Position numbers and translations under genes: made by a program
The notes under the pieces: generated by a model
What the model was told of the DNA's origin: nothing
Database searches by the model: none
What the model saw: only the letters and a program-made list of their open reading frames with translations
Source of the DNA: an uncultured Roseburia sp.
Lineage (GTDB): Bacteria > Bacillota > Clostridia > Lachnospirales > Lachnospiraceae
Direction of reading: 5' to 3'
Assembly (NCBI GenBank): GCA_934317215.1
Contig: CAKREH010000005.1
Span: forward strand, 1-64,000
DNA: 64,000 nucleotides
Shown: piece after piece, positions 59,652 through 64,000 of the stretch
Layout: every line of letters starts with the position of its first letter
How positions within the stretch are numbered: the first letter of the stretch is position 1

Positions 59652-61114
59652 TAATTCCGTTCACTTTCTATTGATTTTTGCTTTACACTAAATGTCATCT
59701 TTGGATAACAATAGTTTCCTTTTTGAATCTGACTATCCTCCACCTGTACCCGGTATCTGCTGTTTTTTCGCATACTGATATCATAGGCGAGGATCAGTTT
59801 TTCAAAGGATTCGTCATCTGAAATATCCAACCGGTCTGTCTCTAAGATGCCATCTGTCATCTGCTCGTCGATAAATTCCTCGATCTGTTTTGCCGTATAA
59901 CGGTGCTCGATCTTATTTAAGCGCAGGACATCTTCCCGTGAAAGCTCTGCCGGCTCTTCCTCTTCCTGCAGATCATCTTCAAATTTTCTGCGGCGTTTTC
60001 TCTTGTAAAGAGGATTGTCACTCAAAACATCAAAAGATGACAAATTCATATGTTCCGCCACCTCTTTTAACATCTCACTCTGTTCACTTTCTGTCTCAGC
60101 CGCTCCAAGTTTGTTCAAAAGCAGAATCAGCATGCCGTGGCGTTCCGTTTCGTCACTGAGCAGATAATTTAACCGGCTCACGGTCGCGCGGATATACTTG
60201 CTGTGTTCTTTATCCATATTTGAGATTCGGTGTTCGATATCATCAAATCCGCGCTCAATCTGGTCGATCAGATCCAACACATCTTCCTGCCTGTTTCTTC
60301 TCATATACAAAAACGGCAGTTCCTCTTCGGTCCGCCTGGAATCTAATACGGAAGATCTGTTTTCTGCACTCTTTTGTTCCATCCGCTGTTTCTGCCGGAT
60401 GCGCTCCACCCAGACATCATCCTCCCTCATTTCTTTTAACCAGCGTTTGATGTCCATTTTATAGATATAAAAGTTATCGCTCGTCTTTAAAATGTGGTAT
60501 TTGCGTCTGACCACTTCCTCCACATAACCCTCTAAATGTTCTTTTAAAAGTTCATCGTAGGACTGCTTGTTTAAGAGACGCTCAAAAAATTTATCCATGT
60601 TATGAAGCATGTCCTGCAATGCCTTATTCAGCTTCTTCGTGTTGACAAGCGCCGTTTTTAACATGGTAAGATTCATGCGGTGATCATTTTTAAAGGAAAA
60701 CAGCGTCGCATAGACATTCTGGATATAAAGATCCGTGTCATCTAACGGCTCCTCTGCCAATTTTTCAAATGCCTCGATCATCACTGCCGCATAATCCGGT
60801 ATGACGATATTGGTGGTCATCGCCTCATAATCTTCGATTTTTCTGAGCCATTTTGTGCGCACCAGCCAGTTTAAGATACGCCCCGGCAACGCGGTCTGCT
60901 CATCTTCCTCTGTCTCGTTATCCTCCCTCATAAAAGCATAACGACGAGAGGAGCACATGTCGCTTAAGATCTGGACACATGCTTCTCTGCTTAAAAAGTA
61001 ATTGTTGTACTGGTATTCGTCATTGATGGTCAGAAGTGCTTCTATATAGATGTCCCGGTTTACGGACCGGAACAGTCCCCAGAAAGATGCTGGGATGTCG
61101 TATATCAATTTCAC
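59651..61114 (-). CDS. jetA: JetA-family (DUF5716) kleisin-like protein
   Basis: 487 aa, GTG start with AAGGAAAG upstream. N-terminal MKLIYDIPASFWGLFRSVNR and MCSSRRYAFMRED, a helical middle (VWVERIRQKQRMEQKSA) and a basic stretch KRKRRRKFEDD. It matches the JetA proteins named DUF5716 and regarded as the kleisin of type II Wadjet. It is first of the four genes and follows the nicotinate phosphoribosyltransferase gene by 34 bp. Confidence 0.88.
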   Translation of the reverse strand: MKLIYDIPASFWGLFRSVNRDIYIEALLTINDEYQYNNYFLSREACVQILSDMCSSRRYAFMREDNETEEDEQTALPGRILNWLVRTKWLRKIEDYEAMTTNIVIPDYAAVMIEAFEKLAEEPLDDTDLYIQNVYATLFSFKNDHRMNLTMLKTALVNTKKLNKALQDMLHNMDKFFERLLNKQSYDELLKEHLEGYVEEVVRRKYHILKTSDNFYIYKMDIKRWLKEMREDDVWVERIRQKQRMEQKSAENRSSVLDSRRTEEELPFLYMRRNRQEDVLDLIDQIERGFDDIEHRISNMDKEHSKYIRATVSRLNYLLSDETERHGMLILLLNKLGAAETESEQSEMLKEVAEHMNLSSFDVLSDNPLYKRKRRRKFEDDLQEEEEPAELSREDVLRLNKIEHRYTAKQIEEFIDEQMTDGILETDRLDISDDESFEKLILAYDISMRKNSRYRVQVEDSQIQKGNYCYPKMTFSVKQKSIESERN

Positions 61115-61148
61115 GTTATTCTTTCCTTACTATTTGCTTGTTACAATT

Positions 61149-62600
61149 TCATCTGGTGCGTGACTCATGCAGCATGTCCATCTTCATCTCATAGTATGCC
61201 GGACTCATATCCAGATAATGCTCATGTGGGTTCTCAAAACGCTGTTCCTCTTCCCACACTTCAGTGCTTAACTGTTTTTCCACATAAGTACGGATTTCCT
61301 CTAAGGTTTCCGGTTCCACGATCCGTTTTCCTGCCTTTACGACCTGCTGCTGAAGTTTTTTCGCCGTACAGTTTTCAAAAGAACGGTTTTTCCACGGTTT
61401 TACCGGATCTGCATAACGGTACGGTGCGGACATATCAACCGTCTCGCCCGCCTTTGTGATCAGATCCGCAACTGAGTGTCCTGCTTCATCATAGATACGG
61501 TACACATCTTTCAGTCCCGGATTTGTGATCTTCTCCACATTTTCTGAGATTTTGATACGCGGGGCAAATGTGCCGTTTTCCTCCACGGCTGAAATTTTAT
61601 ATACTGCACCAAAAACAGGATCGGATTTTGCAGTGATCAGACGCTCGCCGACACCGAAACTGTCGATCTTACCGCCCTGCTGTAAAATGGATGTGATCGT
61701 ATATTCGTCGAGACTATTAGAAACAACGATCTTACAATCCTCTAATCCTGCATCATCTAACATCTTACGGATCTTTTTCGAAAGATATGCAAGGTCACCA
61801 CTGTCGATACGGATTCCCTTCAATCTCTTTCCCATCGGCTCTAAAACTTCTTTTGCCACGCGGATCGCATTCGGGATACCGGAACCGATAACATCGTAGG
61901 TATCAACCAAAAGTACAGTTCCATCCGGGTAATTCTCCGCATAATGTTTAAATGCCTCAAACTCATCTTTATAATACATGACCCAGCTATGTGCCATGGT
62001 TCCGCTGACCGGGATATCAAACATCTGACCGGCAAGCACGGTTGCCGTTCCGACTGCACCGCCGATATATGCGGCTCTCGCACCGTAAACTGCAGCATCC
62101 ATGTTGTGGGCACGGCGTGCACCAAAATCTGAGACAGCCCGTCCCTCTGCTGCGCTCACAATACGTCTTGTCTTTGTCGCGATCAAGGACTGATGATTCA
62201 CCTGCGCAAGCAGAGCAGTCTCGATGAGCTGTGCATCAATGAGCGGCGCGACCACCGTAATGACCGGCTCATTCGGATACATGATCGTTCCTTCTTTGAA
62301 CGCATAGATGTCACCACTGAATTTAAAATCCTTCAGATAAGAAAGAAAATCCTCCGTAAAAATGTTGAGAGAACGGAAATATGCGATATCCTCCTCATCA
62401 AAATGAAGATTCTCAATATACTCTAAAATCTGCTCTAATCCTGCAAAAATTGCAAATCCGCCGCCATCCGGATTACTGCGGTAAAATACATCAAATGCTA
62501 CCCTGGTATCCTTATCCTGATCGTTGAAATAACCATTTGCCATCGTCATTTCATACAGATCCATCATCATTGTAAGATTTCTTGTTTCACTCTGTTTCAT
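61149..62600 (-). CDS. pncB: Nicotinate phosphoribosyltransferase
   Basis: 483 aa. N-terminal LTMMMDLYEMTMANGYFND, the ARRAHNMDAAVYGARAAYIG stretch, the GTMAHSWVMYY motif, the PRPP/phosphate site LKGIRIDSGDLAYLSKKIR, and IDSFGVGERLITAKSDPVFG. Converts nicotinate and PRPP to nicotinate mononucleotide for NAD salvage. Start at 62600 follows GTGGAGGATTAAG. A gene of 45 bp distance precedes (MoxR-like). Confidence 0.95.
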   Translation of the reverse strand: MKQSETRNLTMMMDLYEMTMANGYFNDQDKDTRVAFDVFYRSNPDGGGFAIFAGLEQILEYIENLHFDEEDIAYFRSLNIFTEDFLSYLKDFKFSGDIYAFKEGTIMYPNEPVITVVAPLIDAQLIETALLAQVNHQSLIATKTRRIVSAAEGRAVSDFGARRAHNMDAAVYGARAAYIGGAVGTATVLAGQMFDIPVSGTMAHSWVMYYKDEFEAFKHYAENYPDGTVLLVDTYDVIGSGIPNAIRVAKEVLEPMGKRLKGIRIDSGDLAYLSKKIRKMLDDAGLEDCKIVVSNSLDEYTITSILQQGGKIDSFGVGERLITAKSDPVFGAVYKISAVEENGTFAPRIKISENVEKITNPGLKDVYRIYDEAGHSVADLITKAGETVDMSAPYRYADPVKPWKNRSFENCTAKKLQQQVVKAGKRIVEPETLEEIRTYVEKQLSTEVWEEEQRFENPHEHYLDMSPAYYEMKMDMLHESRTR

Positions 62601-62645
62601 CTTAATCCTCCACACCTACACTGTTTACTGCGCAGTCTGTATTTC

Positions 62646-64000
62646 CTATCGATTCAGTTCTGATAAGATTTCCCGTTTTCTCTTTCCGATCAGAAGCTGT
62701 TCGTTATATGTCATATACCGCTCACAGGTATGCTCTGATAAAAACACTGCCGCTTCCGGTGATAACGTCAGTTCTGTCACAAACACGACCATCTCTTCAC
62801 CATTTTCAAACGCCTGTTCCATAAAATCAAATGCATGCTCTAACGCATTCACCGCTTCCTGTTCCACATTCTCTAAAATTTCTCTTTGTCTGTCAAATCC
62901 GGCTTTTGCCTGTGTAAAACTCTCTTTTGCATCCAATCCGCCGTTCGGTACACTTTCTTTCCAGAGCACAAAAATACGTTCCCATCTGGCCGCCTGTGCT
63001 CTGGTGCAGACTTCCGCCTGCTTCTCTGCTTCCAACACTGCCATTCTCTCCTCAAGCAATGCTTGATAGCAGTCCACCGGCGCTTCGCCTTCTTTGAGTC
63101 TTCTTTGATATTCTTTTAAAAATTCGTACCAGTTATCCGTGATCTGCCTGTTTTCCTGCACTTTTTCAAAAAATGCCGACAGACCGTCAAGCAGCAGATT
63201 TACCACGCTCAGCCGTTCATCAAACGCCGCCGCATAGATCCTTGCAAAAGTCTCCGGTCTTATTTTTCCGGCAAGGATATCTGCGATCCCGTAATCATCC
63301 CGGTATTTGCGGTACAGTTCAAAATACGCTGCCACATCCTCCGCCACATCCCCGTGATGGATAAACTCGCGGATGACACTCTCATCCACCGGCAGGTCCA
63401 GTTCCTCGTAAACCTGCATCAGACTGCTTAAATCCTCCCAGCCACGCGCCGTCACAAAGCGGATGCCGTCCACATCTGCCTCCACACGGTAGAAGTTTCT
63501 CTGCCTCAGTTCCAGATAACTTAAGATGGCATTATGGAGATGTTTCGCTCTCGCATATTCTTTCCAGACTTTATAGTCAGCCTCGATATTCAGATAACGG
63601 ACGCGGTCTAATGTGACCATATCGAAATCGCGGACTGACTTATTGTATTCCGGCGGATTTCCAGCTGCAACGATCAGCCATCCTTCCGGTATTGCCTGAT
63701 TGCCAAATGTCTTGCACTGTAAAAACTGCAGCATTGTCGGTGCCAAAGTTTCCGAAACACAGTTGATCTCATCGATAAACAAGATTCCCTCTTTCTGCCC
63801 GGTCTTTTTCATCTTGCGGTAAATACTTGCAATGATCTCGCTCATGGTATATTCCGTAATTGAATATGTCGTCCCATCAAAGGACTCTTCCCTGATCATT
63901 GGAAGTCCGACTGCACTTTGTCTCGTGTGATGCGTGATCGTGTAGGCGACCAGCCCGATCTTACACTCCATGGCGATCTGTTCCATGATCTGCGTCTTTC
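62646..64000 (-). CDS. MoxR-type AAA ATPase, 5' end outside window
   Basis: At least 451 aa visible; the reading frame enters from beyond 64000 with the Walker A end ..KTQIMEQIAME. Walker B GILFIDEINCV, sensor I segment WLIVAAGNPPEYN and the arginine finger region FDMVTLDRVRYLNIE are typical of MoxR/YehL-type ATPases, which act as chaperones with VWA-domain partners. A long C-terminal helical region follows (residues after 300). No VWA gene is downstream; a partner may lie upstream. Confidence 0.88.
   Translation of the reverse strand, partial: KTQIMEQIAMECKIGLVAYTITHHTRQSAVGLPMIREESFDGTTYSITEYTMSEIIASIYRKMKKTGQKEGILFIDEINCVSETLAPTMLQFLQCKTFGNQAIPEGWLIVAAGNPPEYNKSVRDFDMVTLDRVRYLNIEADYKVWKEYARAKHLHNAILSYLELRQRNFYRVEADVDGIRFVTARGWEDLSSLMQVYEELDLPVDESVIREFIHHGDVAEDVAAYFELYRKYRDDYGIADILAGKIRPETFARIYAAAFDERLSVVNLLLDGLSAFFEKVQENRQITDNWYEFLKEYQRRLKEGEAPVDCYQALLEERMAVLEAEKQAEVCTRAQAARWERIFVLWKESVPNGGLDAKESFTQAKAGFDRQREILENVEQEAVNALEHAFDFMEQAFENGEEMVVFVTELTLSPEAAVFLSEHTCERYMTYNEQLLIGKRKREILSELNR

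Overview
The window reads as a chromosomal segment of an anaerobic, low-to-mid GC, Gram-positive gut bacterium. The best fit is Lachnospiraceae, with Roseburia or Agathobacter as likely relatives. This is inferred from strong AGGAGG ribosome binding sites, sigma-A type promoters, ECF vitamin transporters under TPP and THF riboswitches, the CXXC-peptide / membrane ferredoxin / TlpA cassette, GntP, ROK and YesN regulators, GH3/GH31 enzymes, and a MksB/Wadjet-like SMC operon. No phylogenetic marker was tested. Most genes lie on the minus strand.

Layout. (1) 1-3118: the window opens inside the 5' part of a group IIC intron, planted just after the terminator of a thiamin-precursor operon (TPP riboswitch, thiD, cytX, thiW). 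(2) 3158-5352: a structured repeat, an ABC exporter with two upstream micro-ORFs, and hairpin repeats. (3) 5352-11333: a sugar-acid or polyol operon (mannitol-dehydrogenase-family oxidoreductase, GntP permease, HPr-like/PfkB fusion kinase, truncated VOC gene) facing a ROK regulator. (4) 11376-15292: a two-component system divergent from a redox cassette (46-aa CXXC protein, NapH-like ferredoxin, TlpA-like lipoprotein). (5) 15451-21616: a lipoprotein, metF, greA, a phosphopantetheinyl transferase, an HPt protein and a REC/GGDEF/EAL/PAS protein. (6) 21836-28148: GH3 and GH31 glycosidases opposite a YesN-type regulator. (7) 28402-33014: a heterodimeric ABC exporter opposite an AraC regulator. (8) 33099-38486: YitT, MATE, an OLD-family nuclease and a THF-riboswitch folT gene. 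(9) 38558-43698: a diguanylate-cyclase-type protein, an RsmB/F-like methyltransferase, a YhcG-like nuclease and small ORFs. (10) 43733-49860: a TetM-like GTPase fused to a Rae1/YacP NYN nuclease domain, with small companions, then mgtE behind a leader peptide and mutually exclusive hairpins. (11) 49871-53860: a UvrA2-type ATPase followed by decayed and small genes. (12) 53860-64000: an SMC-like operon related to Wadjet jetA, jetB and jetC, but with a COG3044-type ATPase gene where a jetD nuclease would be expected, then a nicotinate phosphoribosyltransferase and a truncated MoxR-type ATPase.

The strongest leads are the GTPase-Rae1 fusion (44377-47085), the jetD-less SMC operon with the extra ATPase (53860-61114), the mgtE leader-peptide attenuator (49578-49860), and several dispersed structured repeats whose copies show compensatory base changes (3158/21652, 5081/38389, 26332/41939, and the leader family at 6734/10099/28163).
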